From: Leucobacter musarum subsp. musarum
GTDB lineage: Bacteria > Actinomycetota > Actinomycetes > Actinomycetales > Microbacteriaceae
Assembly: GCF_001273845.1 (NCBI RefSeq)
Contig: NZ_JHBW01000062.1
Location: forward strand, 124,001-188,000
Reading direction: 5' to 3'
Length of the DNA stretch: 64,000 bases
The translations under genes were made by a program, and so were the position numbers. The notes beneath the pieces were generated by a model. It was given only the letters and a program-made list of their open reading frames with translations, searched no databases and had not been told where the DNA came from. Shown piece after piece: positions 9,314-17,983 of the stretch (within the stretch, counting starts at the first letter, position 1; each line of letters starts with the position of its first letter).

Positions 9314-10165
9314 ATGGCACCACACGCACGGTTCACAGCCCACAACGGTTTCGTTCTACCGCCCATCGGGCTCGGCACGTACAAGCTCAACGGCGACGCG
9401 GGGGCCGACGCGGTCGCCGGGGCGATCGGGGCGGGCTATCGGCTCGTCGACACTGCCTTCAACTACGAGAACGAGGGCGCTGTCGGTCGTGGGGTCCGTC
9501 TCGCGGCGGGCGACGGTGCTGATGACGGGGCCGGGGTCATTGTGACCTCGAAGCTGCCCGGACGCCACCATGAGGCACCGTGGAACCAGCACAGCGTCGA
9601 AGAGAGCCGCGCGCGCCTCGGCGTCGACGCGATCGGGCTGCACCTGATCCACTGGCCGAATCCAGTGCAGGGCCAGTACGTCGACGCGTGGCAGGGGCTC
9701 GTCGACTCCCGCGAGCGGGGAGTCGTCGACCAGATCGGCGTCTCGAACTTTCTCCCCGAACATCTCGAGCGCATCGAAGCGGAGACCGGGGTGCGCCCGG
9801 TCTTTAACCAGCTTGAAGTGCACCCCTACTTTCCGCAGGTCGACGCGGTTGAGCTGCACCGCGAGCTCGGCATCATCACCGAGGCGTGGAGCCCGATCGG
9901 GCGGGCGGGCGCCGTGCTCGACGAGCCCGTGATTCAGCGCATCGCGGCCGAACGTGGCGCGACCCCCGTGCAGATCGTGCTGGCCTGGCACGCGGCGCGC
10001 GGGGTCGTGTCGATTCCGCGGTCGCAGAGCCTCGATCGACAGCGCGAGAACCTCGCAGCGGTCGAGATCGCACTCGACGATGCCGAGGTGGCCGCGATCA
10101 CCGCGCTCGGCAGGCCCGACGGGCGCCTGTTCGACGCCGACCCGCGCACGCACGAGGAACAGTAG
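9314..10165 (+). CDS. Aldo/keto reductase
   Basis: A 283-residue NADPH-dependent reductase of the AKR superfamily. The catalytic tetrad is visible: Asp and Tyr in VDTAFNYENE, Lys in VTSKLPG and His in LIHWPNP. The C-terminal cofactor-binding motif VVSIPRSQSLDRQRENL is intact. The start ATG 9314 follows GAAGGAG. The physiological carbonyl substrate is unknown. Its 3' end faces the SDR gene at 10373 across a gap filled by a nested inverted repeat. Confidence 0.92.
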   Translation: MAPHARFTAHNGFVLPPIGLGTYKLNGDAGADAVAGAIGAGYRLVDTAFNYENEGAVGRGVRLAAGDGADDGAGVIVTSKLPGRHHEAPWNQHSVEESRARLGVDAIGLHLIHWPNPVQGQYVDAWQGLVDSRERGVVDQIGVSNFLPEHLERIEAETGVRPVFNQLEVHPYFPQVDAVELHRELGIITEAWSPIGRAGAVLDEPVIQRIAAERGATPVQIVLAWHAARGVVSIPRSQSLDRQRENLAAVEIALDDAEVAAITALGRPDGRLFDADPRTHEEQ

Positions 10166-10201
10166 CCGGCGCTCGGCCTGGGGTCGGCCTCACCTCTGCC
10201 T

Positions 10202-10270
10202 CGAGTGCACCCATTTCTCTCGAGTGCACACCTCACTCAGGGGTGCGCTCGCGCAAAAGGGGTGCACTCG
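10202..10270. repeat. Four-unit nested inverted repeat between convergent genes
   Basis: Four related units lie in 69 bases: CGAGTGCACCC (10202-10212), CGAGTGCACACC (10221-10232), then the same in reverse as GGGTGCGCTCG (10241-10251) and GGGTGCACTCG (10260-10270). Outer and inner pairs can both fold, giving a double-stem cruciform or hairpin. It may act as a bidirectional terminator. The remaining roughly 100 bases to 10372 are GC-rich with nothing recognisable. Confidence 0.6.
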
Positions 10271-10372
10271 GCGTATGGGGTTGGTGCGGGGCTCAGGGCC
10301 CGGCGCGGGCGTCGGGCGTGGGGGCCCGGCGGGGGTGCGGGCATCGACCCGCACCTAGCACCAGCCCAGCAC

Positions 10373-11122
10373 CTACACCGCGCGCCCGGCGATCCGCGCG
10401 AAGATCTGCGCGTAGGTGCCGTCGACCTCGGCGAAGCGCTGCGGCTTGACGCGCTCGACGAGCACCTCGGTGATGTCGGGGTCGGCGTCGAGGAGTGCGA
10501 TCGACTCCGCAACGTACTCGACGAGGGGCATCGCCGCAGGGTTCTCGAGCTGACCGGGAGTGAGCTCGGTCGCGGTCAGCGGCGGCACCAGCTCGATGAC
10601 CTGCACCGAGGTGTCGCGCAGCTGCTCGCGCAGCGATTCCGTGTATGAGTGCACGGCGGCCTTGGTCGCCGAATAGGTGGGGGTGTCGGCGCGCGGTACG
10701 AACGCGAGCCCCGATGAGACGGTGAGGATCGCCGCACGCGGGCGGCTCAGCAGGTGAGGCAGAAATGCCTCAACGAGGCGGATCGTGCCCAGCAGGTTGG
10801 TCTCGATGGTGCGTTCGGCGATTTCGAGCGCGCCCGGCTCGAGCACGAGTTCGCGCTGCATAATGCCCGACATGGTCACCACGGTGTCGAGGGCGGGGAA
10901 GCGCTCGATCGCAGTGTCGCGCAGGTTCCGGATCGACCCCGCGTCGGCCACGTCAGCGGCGATACCGGGGATGCCGTGTTCGGCTTCGATCGCCGCGAGG
11001 CGCTCGGTGCGACGGCCCGAGATGATGATCGAGTTGCCGGCGTCGCGCAGGCGCAGTGCGAGCTCGAGGCCGATGCCCGAGGTGCCGCCGACGATCAGGA
11101 TGGTGTGTCCGGTGAGATGCAT
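10373..11122 (-). CDS. SDR-family oxidoreductase (DltE-like)
   Basis: A 249-residue short-chain dehydrogenase with cofactor motif VGGTSGIG (residues 11-18), catalytic Ser in LTVSSGLAF and YxxxK as YSATK. It resembles the DltE/YvaG branch, including the C-terminal PPLTATELTPGQ segment. It is divergent from a TetR regulator 88 bases away. A perfect palindrome lies between them, so this gene is the likely target of that repressor. The substrate is unknown. Confidence 0.9.
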   Translation of the reverse strand: MHLTGHTILIVGGTSGIGLELALRLRDAGNSIIISGRRTERLAAIEAEHGIPGIAADVADAGSIRNLRDTAIERFPALDTVVTMSGIMQRELVLEPGALEIAERTIETNLLGTIRLVEAFLPHLLSRPRAAILTVSSGLAFVPRADTPTYSATKAAVHSYTESLREQLRDTSVQVIELVPPLTATELTPGQLENPAAMPLVEYVAESIALLDADPDITEVLVERVKPQRFAEVDGTYAQIFARIAGRAV

Positions 11123-11145
11123 GGATTCTCCGCTCTCGCAAAAGT

Positions 11146-11160
11146 GTTATCGCCGATAAC
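11146..11160. promoter_or_regulatory. TetR operator
   Basis: GTTATCG-C-CGATAAC is a perfect 7+1+7 palindrome within the longer near-symmetric TGTTATCGCCGATAACATAA. It lies 24 bases from the SDR start and 51 from the tetR start, where a TetR repressor controlling both would bind. Confidence 0.7.
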
Positions 11161-11210
11161 ATAACACGCTTTCATGAAGAGCGCTATCGCAATTCTGGTA
11201 GCATTGATTC

Positions 11211-11942
11211 ATGACCTCTCGAAGCGATGCCCGCGATCGCATGCTCGATGCTGCCGACGCGCTGCTGCGCGCGGGTGGCCGTGAAGCGGTCACGACCCGC
11301 GCCGTCGCAGAAGCGGCGGGGGTGCAGGCGCCGGCGATCTACCGGCAGTTCGGCGATATGCAGGGGCTGCTGGGGGCCGTCGCGGCGCGCGCCTTCGAAG
11401 GCTACCTGGCGCAGAAGCGGGCGCAGCGGCTGAGCGATGATCCGCTCGCCGATCTGCGCACCGGCTGGGACCTGCACGTGAACTACGGCCTCGAGCATCC
11501 GCACCACTACCTCCTGACGTACGCCGACCCCCACCCGGGCCACAGTTCCGAGGTCACGGCAGCCGCGCACGCTCGCCTCCTGATGCTCACCACCCGTGTC
11601 GCCGAGGTCGGGTCGCTGCGCGTGAGCCCCGAGACGGCCTCGGGCATGATCGAAGCGGCGGGCACGGGGGTGACGCTGCGGTTGATCGGTCAGGCGGTGG
11701 CGGATCGCGATCCCGCGATCTCGCACCGCGTGCGCGACGCCGTGTTCGCCGGCATCACCACCGCCGATGCAGTCGTCGGAGCGACCGCGTCGACTGCGCC
11801 GACCGGCGCCGCGCACGCAGCCGCGCTGCTCGCCGGATTGTCGCGCCTCGGCGAGGTGCTGACGCCGGGCGAGCGGATGCTGCTCGCCGAGATGCTCGAG
11901 CGAATCGCAGATGCGAGTTCTCAGGAGTCGCTGGCAGGCTGA
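11211..11942 (+). CDS. TetR-family transcriptional regulator
   Basis: A 243-residue regulator with an N-terminal TetR HTH (VTTRAVAEAAGVQAPAIYRQ, about residues 27-46) and a C-terminal helical ligand domain. It is divergent from the SDR gene at 10373, and a palindromic operator lies in between. The likely arrangement is autorepression plus repression of the SDR, relieved by a small molecule, perhaps the SDR substrate. Tail-adjacent genes (DUF1349, GNAT) follow on the same strand at 44 bases and may be read through. Confidence 0.9.
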   Translation: MTSRSDARDRMLDAADALLRAGGREAVTTRAVAEAAGVQAPAIYRQFGDMQGLLGAVAARAFEGYLAQKRAQRLSDDPLADLRTGWDLHVNYGLEHPHHYLLTYADPHPGHSSEVTAAAHARLLMLTTRVAEVGSLRVSPETASGMIEAAGTGVTLRLIGQAVADRDPAISHRVRDAVFAGITTADAVVGATASTAPTGAAHAAALLAGLSRLGEVLTPGERMLLAEMLERIADASSQESLAG

Positions 11943-11986
11943 TCCCGCATCGCCGTATCGCCGCGGCTCGGCCCCGAAAGGATCTC

Positions 11987-12625
11987 ATGACCGCATATTC
12001 CATCTACGGGCTGCCGGGTGAGGTGACCGCCGACGGTCGCACGGAGTGGTCGTGGAACGGGTCAACGCTTGCCGCTGCAGCGCCCGCGCACACCGATCTC
12101 ATCGTCGACCCCTTCGGCCGATCCAGTTCGAGCACGGCGCCGATGGCCCGCTTTGCCGCGCCTGCGGGCGACTTCCAGTTCTCCGCGCGGGTCACCGTTG
12201 ATTTCGCTTCCACATTCGACGCCGGCGTGCTACTGGTCTGGTTCGATGACGCGCACTGGGCAAAACTCTGCTTCGAGTACTCGCCGACCGGTCAGCGGCT
12301 CGCGGTGAGCGTCGTGACCCGCGGTGTCTCCGACGACGCGAATGCCTTCGATGCCGAGTCTGATGAGCTGTGGTTGCGCATCTCCCGGATCGACACCGTC
12401 TTCGCCATGCACGCCTCGCGCGACGGAGCGCAATGGGAGTTCGTGCGGGTGTTCCGCCTCGACCCGCCCCAGCGCGCCGGGCACGGTGACGCCGAGCATC
12501 GTGTCGCCGCCTGCCCGCAGCTCGGCTTCCTCGTGCAGTCGCCCACGGGTGCCGGGTGCGCGGTGCGATTCGACGAGATTCGCTTCGCCGCCGAAACGCT
12601 GCACGACCTGCGCGACGGGAGCTGA
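11987..12625 (+). CDS. DUF1349 domain protein
   Basis: A 212-residue protein that matches the DUF1349 (regulation of enolase 1-like) beta-sandwich fold. It is recognisable by FDAGVLLVWFDDAHWAKLCFE (split here as FDAGVLLVWFDD and HWAKLCFEYS) and the later SDELWLRISR and GFLVQSP strands. It has no signal peptide and is therefore cytoplasmic. The fold is that of a concanavalin-like lectin/glucanase, but no active site is obvious and the function is unknown. ATG 11987 follows GAAAGGATC. The GNAT gene begins 5 bases after its stop. Confidence 0.8.
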   Translation: MTAYSIYGLPGEVTADGRTEWSWNGSTLAAAAPAHTDLIVDPFGRSSSSTAPMARFAAPAGDFQFSARVTVDFASTFDAGVLLVWFDDAHWAKLCFEYSPTGQRLAVSVVTRGVSDDANAFDAESDELWLRISRIDTVFAMHASRDGAQWEFVRVFRLDPPQRAGHGDAEHRVAACPQLGFLVQSPTGAGCAVRFDEIRFAAETLHDLRDGS

Positions 12626-12630
12626 GCGCC

Positions 12631-13077
12631 GTGCTCGAGATTCGTGCCGCATCAGCCGACGAGGCCGAAGACCTGACGGCGCTCGTGCGTCGCGCCTACG
12701 CGCCGTACGTGCCGCGCATCGGCCGAGAGCCGGCACCGATGTCGAGCGACTACGCTGCCCTGATCGGTGAGGGCCGGGTGCGCGTGGCGATCCTGCACGA
12801 ACGAATCGTCGGGCTGCTCGTGACGGTGCCGCACCCCGACCACCTGCTGGTCGAGAACGTCGCGGTTGACCCTGAGGCCCACGGGCAGGGCATCGGCGGT
12901 GCGCTGCTCGCCGACGCCGACGCCGAGGCGGAGCGACTCGGGCTGCCCGAACTCAGGCTGTACACGAATGCCGCGATGACCGAGAATCTCGCGTATTACC
13001 CGAAGCGGGGTTTCGTCGAGACCGGGCAGCGCACCGAGCACGGCTTCGAGCGCGTCTACTTCACGCGCGAGCGGTGA
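12631..13077 (+). CDS. GNAT-family N-acetyltransferase
   Basis: A 148-residue acetyltransferase. The acetyl-CoA binding motif A reads VENVAVDPEAHGQGIGGALL (residues 74-93), and the C-terminal YYPKRGFVETG segment is typical of GNATs acting on small molecules. The start is GTG 12631, five bases after the DUF1349 stop, so the two genes look co-transcribed. The last 17 bases overlap the 3' end of the convergent hxlR-type gene. The substrate is unknown. Confidence 0.88.
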   Translation: MLEIRAASADEAEDLTALVRRAYAPYVPRIGREPAPMSSDYAALIGEGRVRVAILHERIVGLLVTVPHPDHLLVENVAVDPEAHGQGIGGALLADADAEAERLGLPELRLYTNAAMTENLAYYPKRGFVETGQRTEHGFERVYFTRER

Positions 13078-13462
13078 CGGGTGCGGCCGCGGCGCCCAGT
13101 CGCTGAGCCGGGGTGCCCACGATTTCGTCGGCTCGATCGGCGATCCAGCCGATGAGCGGCAGCATGCGCTCCATGAGCTCGTGACCGCGCTCGGTCAGGC
13201 AGTACTCGACGTGCGGGGGCACGGTGGGCAGTGATTCGCGGTGCACGATGCCGTCGGCGACCAACTGACGCAGGGTCGATGCGAGCATCTTCTCGCTGAT
13301 GCCCTCGACCTCGCGGCGCAACTCGCCCCAGCGATGCGTGCCGTCAGACAGCGTGCACAGCACCAGCACGCCCCAGCGGCTCATCACGTGATCGAGCACG
13401 ACCCGCGTGGAGCACGCCGGATCGAAGGCGCCAGTCGCCCGGATTTCCGCATAACTCACCAT
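13061..13462 (-). CDS. HxlR-family transcriptional regulator
   Basis: A 133-residue winged-helix regulator with the HxlR features VLDHVMSRWGVLVLCTLSDG (residues 22-41) and ISEKMLASTLRQL. It has a Cys at residue 17, a position often used for thiol or electrophile sensing in this family (QorR, HypR). It is divergent from the NAD(P)H-binding quinone-reductase-like gene at 13562, with an inverted repeat between them, the same layout as qorR/qor2 in Corynebacterium. Sensing of quinone or electrophile stress is inferred. Confidence 0.9.
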   Translation of the reverse strand: MVSYAEIRATGAFDPACSTRVVLDHVMSRWGVLVLCTLSDGTHRWGELRREVEGISEKMLASTLRQLVADGIVHRESLPTVPPHVEYCLTERGHELMERMLPLIGWIADRADEIVGTPAQRLGAAAAPVTARA

Positions 13463-13469
13463 CTCGCTA

Positions 13470-13492
13470 GTACCTTACCGCAAAGTGGGTAC
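13470..13492. promoter_or_regulatory. HxlR/QorR-type operator
   Basis: GTACC-N13-GGTAC, an inverted repeat of the spacing seen in HxlR-family operators. It lies 8 bases upstream of the regulator start and 70 upstream of the NAD(P)-binding protein gene. Confidence 0.6.
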
Positions 13493-13561
13493 CGTCACTC
13501 GGGAATGCGCAGGGGCAGGATCGCGCTGCACCCGAACGAAGCCACCATCGAAGGGAACACC

Positions 13562-14419
13562 GTGACCACTCTTATCACCGCAGCCAACGGCCAGCTCGGC
13601 CGCCTCGTCATCGACGCGCTCCTCGCGAAGGGCGTCGCCGCTGACCAGATCGTCGCCGGCGTGCGCACCCCGTCGAAGGCGGCGGACCTTGCCGATCGCG
13701 GCATCAGCGTCGTGCCGCTCGACTACGACGACGCCGCAACCGTGACCGCCGCGTTTGCCGGCGTCGACCGCGTGCTGCTCATCTCGGGCAGTGAAGTCGG
13801 CAAGCGCGTGCCGCAGCACCAGACCGTGATCGACGCAGCGGCTGCTGCGGGAGTCGCGCAGCTCGCCTACACGAGCCTCGCGAACGTCGAGTCGAGCTCG
13901 CTGCCCCTCGCGGCCGAGCACCTCGCCACGGAGCAGGCCATCGCCGCTTCGGGAGTTCCCGCGACGCTGCTGCGCAACGATTGGTACATCGAGAACTACC
14001 TGGGCAACTTCGGGGCAGCCGAGGCGACGGGCACGCTGATCTCGGCGACGCAGGGCGGTCTCGTGTCGGCTGCTGCGCGCCGGGACTACGCAGAGGCTGC
14101 GGCCGTTGCCCTGATCGGCGACGCGCACATCGGTAAGACCTACGAGCTCGCCGGTGAGTCGTTCACCTACGACGAGCTTGCCGCAGCCATCGGCGAAGTG
14201 CTGGGCAAGCCGGTCGCGCACCAGGAGCTGCCCGCAGCCGAGTACCAGGCCGCGCTCGAGGGCGCCGGGCTCGACGCCGGCACCGTCGGGTTCTTGACGG
14301 CGCTCGACGCGGGCATCGCGCAGGGCGATCTCGAGTCGGCGGATCGCACGCTCGCCGACCTCATCGGGCGCCCGACGACGCCGCTCGTCGAGGCGCTGCA
14401 CGCAGCCTACGCGGGCTGA
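13562..14419 (+). CDS. NmrA-like NAD(P)H-binding protein, probable quinone oxidoreductase (Qor2 type)
   Basis: A 285-residue atypical SDR. The N-terminus TLITAANGQLGRLVID is the NAD(P) Rossmann motif (AxxGxxG), and the Tyr-Thr-Ser segment LAYTSLANVESSSLPLA follows the QorB/SDR_a5 pattern. It probably reduces quinones or related electrophiles with NADPH. I start at GTG 13562, preceded by GAAGGGAA, rather than at the ATG at 13505, which would run closer to the operator. The divergent HxlR regulator and the intervening palindrome suggest induction by electrophilic stress. Confidence 0.85.
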   Translation: MTTLITAANGQLGRLVIDALLAKGVAADQIVAGVRTPSKAADLADRGISVVPLDYDDAATVTAAFAGVDRVLLISGSEVGKRVPQHQTVIDAAAAAGVAQLAYTSLANVESSSLPLAAEHLATEQAIAASGVPATLLRNDWYIENYLGNFGAAEATGTLISATQGGLVSAAARRDYAEAAAVALIGDAHIGKTYELAGESFTYDELAAAIGEVLGKPVAHQELPAAEYQAALEGAGLDAGTVGFLTALDAGIAQGDLESADRTLADLIGRPTTPLVEALHAAYAG

Positions 14420-14473
14420 ACCTGTGCCGCGCGGGTTCGTGCACGCTGCACCCCGCGCACCATGCTCCCCGCG

Positions 14474-14536
14474 CACCGATTCAACGAAACGCATACAGGC
14501 TGAGCCAGTAAGTGTCTGCGTTTCGTTGAATCGGTG
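14474..14536. repeat. Perfect 20-bp inverted repeat (hairpin)
   Basis: The arms CACCGATTCAACGAAACGCA (14474-14493) and its exact complement at 14517-14536 flank a 23-base loop in the gap between two convergent genes. It is separate from the carD terminator 50 bases further on, and has no T tract. The outer 9 bases, CACCGATTC, are also the arm ends of the repeat at 420-490. Confidence 0.7.
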
Positions 14537-14588
14537 TCGGAAGCGAAATCGCGCATTGGGCCTCGCGCCCGGCGCGCGCCCAGAAACA

Positions 14589-14630
14589 CCGAACGGGCCG
14601 TCCGCGATTTCTCGCGGACGGCCCGTTCGG
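14589..14630 (-). terminator. Strong intrinsic hairpin after carD
   Basis: A perfect 19-base-pair stem (14589-14607 with 14612-14630) closed by a four-base TTTC loop sits 34 bases past the carD stop. There is only a weak T tract on either strand, as is usual in high-GC Actinobacteria, so it could end transcription from both sides. Confidence 0.8.
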
Positions 14631-14664
14631 TCTTCGGCGGTTCACCCGCCGGATGGGGTCTCGA

Positions 14665-15168
14665 TCAGACGGCGATCTTCTCGCCGGCGAGGATCTTCTC
14701 GACCTCTTCGTGCGCGTCGGCCTCGGCAATGCCGCGAGCGAGCGCGAACTCGGTGACGAGGATGCCGCTGGCGCGCTGGTACATGGCCTTCTCGCCGGTC
14801 GAGAGCTTGGCGCCCTGGCTGCGGCGCCACAGGTCGCGCACGACCTCGCCGACGCGGTGCACGCTGCCCGAGGCGAGCTTCTCGCCGTTGGCCTTGAAGC
14901 GGCGTGACCAGTTGCCCGGCTCCTCAATGAACTCCTCTTGAAGGATGTCGATCAACTCTGCGATGCCGTCGCTATCGATGAGCTCGCGCACACCGATCTC
15001 GTTCAGCTGATCGGCGGGAATCTGGATCGACAGCTCGTTGAGCAGCGGCTGCAGCGTGAGCCAGGTGCGCTCGACGCCGCCGATCTTCTTCACCTCGATC
15101 GCAGTGATCGTCACCGCACCGTGGTGCGGGTACACGAGGGTGTGTCCCACGACGTGAGACTGCTGCAT
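14665..15168 (-). CDS. carD: CarD-family RNA-polymerase-binding transcription regulator
   Basis: A 167-residue essential-type regulator that binds the RNA polymerase beta subunit and stabilises open complexes, mainly at rRNA and other housekeeping promoters. The N-terminal Tudor-like RID begins VVGHTLVYPHHGAVTI. The C-terminal helical DNA-binding domain contains the conserved Trp in VVRDLWRRSQ, which wedges into the upstream edge of the bubble. A good ribosome site (GAGGAG) precedes the ATG. It has its own sigma-A-type promoter with a leader of about 120 bases and a strong terminator, so it is monocistronic. Confidence 0.95.
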   Translation of the reverse strand: MQQSHVVGHTLVYPHHGAVTITAIEVKKIGGVERTWLTLQPLLNELSIQIPADQLNEIGVRELIDSDGIAELIDILQEEFIEEPGNWSRRFKANGEKLASGSVHRVGEVVRDLWRRSQGAKLSTGEKAMYQRASGILVTEFALARGIAEADAHEEVEKILAGEKIAV

Positions 15169-15298
15169 AGTGATCTCCTCAGACGCTGTCGTGTGCGGAC
15201 TCGTGGGCTGGCTGCCGCACGGTCTCGACGAGTGCGTTCGGGCGCGAAAGCCGGGCGAAAAGCGCCGAATTTGGCCGGTGAACTTGCACTTCCTACTA

Positions 15299-15328
15299 AT
15301 TTTACCCGATCACGGGCGATTTGCCCAA
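15299..15328 (-). promoter_or_regulatory. carD promoter
   Basis: On the minus strand, TTGGGC (15323-15328) and TAAAAT (15299-15304) are spaced by 18 bases, a good housekeeping sigma match. It predicts a 5' leader of roughly 120 bases for carD, long enough to hold further control. Confidence 0.6.
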
Positions 15329-15382
15329 TCCGTGATGCAAAAATGCGCTGAAAACCGATGATGAAGGGGTAGGATCACCCGC

Positions 15383-15946
15383 TCAGTTGAGAACGATGAT
15401 GCCAATATTGAGGCTCGTCGCGAAGCATAACCAGGCTAGGTACGGCAGCATGATCCAGGCGGCAACGCGTGACCAGCGCCGGGCCGAGACCGCGAGCGCG
15501 ATGACGACCACGATGAGGGCGACGATAATGACTGCGGCGATCCACCAGGCCGCCGGCCCGATCGCCGGGTAGCCCGCGAAGAACGCCGGTGTCCACATCG
15601 CGTTCAGAGCGAGCTGCGTCACGAACAGCGCCAACGCGTTGCGCGCGGCGTTCGGTTCGCCCTCGCGAAAGCCCGAGCGCCAGATGAGAAAGCCGGCGAG
15701 CGCGAGCAGCGCGTACAGCAGCGTCCAGGTCGGGCCGAAGACCGCGTTCGGCGGATTCCACGCGACTTTCTCGGCACCCGCATACCAACCGTCGACGTTG
15801 TCGGTGGATGCGAGCGAGCCACCGAATGCGACGGCAGCGACGATGATGAGGAACAGGGCGGCGGCGAAGACCTGACGCGCTGGTGCCGGCGGTGCCATGT
15901 GGGCCGGGTGATGGGCTGCTGCGGAGGATGCCGAAATCGAGCTCAT
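15383..15946 (-). CDS. TspO/MBR-family membrane protein
   Basis: A 187-residue protein with five membrane helices after a roughly 25-residue Ala/Pro/His-rich start. Family landmarks are WYAGAEKVAWNPPNAVFGPTW (Trp-Asn-Pro-Pro and the following PTW) and WRSGFREG. TspO proteins bind tetrapyrroles and are linked to porphyrin handling and oxidative stress. The start at 15946 is chosen for a nearby GGAA; ATG 15898 is a credible alternative that removes 16 residues. It is divergent from the GH15 gene. Confidence 0.85.
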   Translation of the reverse strand: MSSISASSAAAHHPAHMAPPAPARQVFAAALFLIIVAAVAFGGSLASTDNVDGWYAGAEKVAWNPPNAVFGPTWTLLYALLALAGFLIWRSGFREGEPNAARNALALFVTQLALNAMWTPAFFAGYPAIGPAAWWIAAVIIVALIVVVIALAVSARRWSRVAAWIMLPYLAWLCFATSLNIGIIVLN

Positions 15947-16109
15947 GTTTCCATGCTGCCGTGCCCTGAGGGCAAACGGCCAGGGGGTTGCGCGTGCGGC
16001 TTGCGCGGCGCCAGCGAGGGGGACGAGACGAGAGGTCTCGCCATAACGCCCAAGCGGGGCGAGGCGCAAGCCACTGACGCGAGTGGCGCAACGGTTCGAG
16101 CATGGATGC

Positions 16110-17939
16110 ATGGCACGCAGTACACCGCACCCGTCGAGCGAGCAGCCCGGAATCGAGTCGTACGCCCCGATTGGCGACGGCCGCACCGTGGCGCTCATTG
16201 GCTCGAATGGCCGTATCGACTGGCTGCCGTTGCCGAATCTGACGAACGTTCCGGTGTTCGCGCGGCTGCTCGACCACGAAACCGGCGGCTGCTTCGAGCT
16301 CTCCCCGGATGCTCCTCCCGCAGAGATCACGAGCGAGCGGCGCTACGTGCCGAACACGAACGTGCTCGAAACCACCTTCACGACCTCGACGGGCAGCGTG
16401 CGCGTGACCGACGCGATGGTGTCGGGCGTCGCGGGCCGTCTGCCCTGGGCAGAACTCGCACGCCGCATCGAGGGCGTGACGGGCGAGGTGCCCATGCGGT
16501 GGCGCGTGAACCCCGGCGCCTCCCTGCGCTCTGCGGCTCCCTGGATCGAACCGACAGTGCACGGTCACGTGGTGCGCAGCGGCGCGACTGCGTTCACTGT
16601 CGTCGGGTTTGAACACGGCCCGGCTGATCCGGACCCCGACGGCGGGACCGGGCCCGAACTCACCGGAACATTTGTCGCGCGCGCAGGATCCCGCCACCTC
16701 GTCGCCCTCGCGGCCACGCACGACGAACCGCTCCACTTTCCTGACCCGCACAACGTCGACCTTGGCATCGACCGCACCGTCGAGAACTGGCGGCACTGGT
16801 CGGAGGTCTTTTCGTATGAGGGGCCGTACGCGGAACGGATGCAGCGGAACGCGCTCGCACTGAAACTACTGATTTTCAGCCCGACGGGGGCAATCGCTGC
16901 GGCCGCGACGACCTCGCTGCCCGAAAACCCCGAGGGCGGCAAGAACTGGGACTACCGGTTTGCCTGGGTGCGCGACCTGGCCTACACCGCCACGGCGCTG
17001 GTGCGCTTCGGGTTGCGCGAGGAGACGCAGGCGGCACTGTCCTGGATGCTGCGGACGATCCGTGAGCACGGCCCCGAACTGCATGTCATGTACACACTCG
17101 ACGGTGACCTGGTGCCCGAACCATCGGAGCACGACGTCGCTGGCTGGCGAGGTATCGGGCCGGTCGTCACCGGCAATCCGGCGAATGAGCAGCTGCAGCT
17201 CGGGGTGTACGGCGACCTGATCTCGATCTGCCGCACCTATGTCGACGCGGGCAACGTGCTCGATGTAGCGACCGCGCGCATGCTGGCGGGGGTGGCTGAT
17301 CGCACGTGCGACCTGTGGCGCAACCCTGATTCGGGCATGTGGGAGCTCGGTGAGCAGCGCCAGTACGTTTCGTCGAAGATGGGGTGCTGGCAGGCGCTCG
17401 AGGATGCAGCAGCGCTCGCCGAGGCCGGGGCGATTCCGGGCAGTGCGGGTCGCTGGCGCGCGGAGCAGCATCGCATTCGGCAGTGGATCGACGAGCACGG
17501 CTGGTCGGATCGCCGAGGGGCCTACCGTTTTTACGCTGGCAGTGACGAACTCGATGCGTCGGTGCTCTTGCACGCGCCGAGCGGGTTCGACCGCGGCGAG
17601 CGCATGTCATCGACGATCGATGCGCTGAGCGACGAACTCGGCGCAGGCCCGCTGCTCTATCGCTACAGCGGCGCGCACCGCGAGGAGCGCACCTTTGTCG
17701 CGTGCGCCTTCTGGCGCGTCGAAGCGCTCGCCTGCGTCGGCCGTCATGACGAAGCCCTGGAACTCATGGATGAGCTCGTCAACCGCTCGAATGACGTCGG
17801 AATTTACGCGGAGATGATCGACGCCGCCGACGGCACTGCCTGGGGCAACACTCCGCAGGCGCTCAGTCACCTCGCGTTTCTCGGAGCGGTGATGACCATC
17901 CGTGATCTCGTGCCGACAGAACTGCTCGACGGACGATGA
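16110..17939 (+). CDS. Glycoside hydrolase family 15 (glucoamylase/trehalase-like)
   Basis: A 609-residue cytoplasmic GH15 enzyme with an N-terminal beta-sandwich (about residues 1-230) and a C-terminal (alpha/alpha)6 barrel. The barrel signature NWDYRFAWVRDLAYTATAL begins at 279, and the catalytic acid is probably E412 in GMWELG. The C-terminal base motif reads YAEMID (E568) where most relatives have SEExD, so one of the paired acidic residues is Met. Actinobacterial members include trehalases and alpha-glucan hydrolases, and the exact sugar cannot be told. I start at ATG 16110; an in-frame GTG 27 bases earlier is possible. A polyol/sugar oxidation cassette follows, suggesting that released glucose feeds it. 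Confidence 0.88.
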   Translation: MARSTPHPSSEQPGIESYAPIGDGRTVALIGSNGRIDWLPLPNLTNVPVFARLLDHETGGCFELSPDAPPAEITSERRYVPNTNVLETTFTTSTGSVRVTDAMVSGVAGRLPWAELARRIEGVTGEVPMRWRVNPGASLRSAAPWIEPTVHGHVVRSGATAFTVVGFEHGPADPDPDGGTGPELTGTFVARAGSRHLVALAATHDEPLHFPDPHNVDLGIDRTVENWRHWSEVFSYEGPYAERMQRNALALKLLIFSPTGAIAAAATTSLPENPEGGKNWDYRFAWVRDLAYTATALVRFGLREETQAALSWMLRTIREHGPELHVMYTLDGDLVPEPSEHDVAGWRGIGPVVTGNPANEQLQLGVYGDLISICRTYVDAGNVLDVATARMLAGVADRTCDLWRNPDSGMWELGEQRQYVSSKMGCWQALEDAAALAEAGAIPGSAGRWRAEQHRIRQWIDEHGWSDRRGAYRFYAGSDELDASVLLHAPSGFDRGERMSSTIDALSDELGAGPLLYRYSGAHREERTFVACAFWRVEALACVGRHDEALELMDELVNRSNDVGIYAEMIDAADGTAWGNTPQALSHLAFLGAVMTIRDLVPTELLDGR

Positions 17940-17983
17940 CGTCGCGAGCCCGATGACCACCCACCGCAACGAAAGGACGCACC

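Noticed and set aside
15375-16796. 473-codon minus-strand frame overlapping TspO
   Set aside because: It is in the wrong frame for TspO and overlaps the GH15 gene; TspO is read in a different frame with clear helices.
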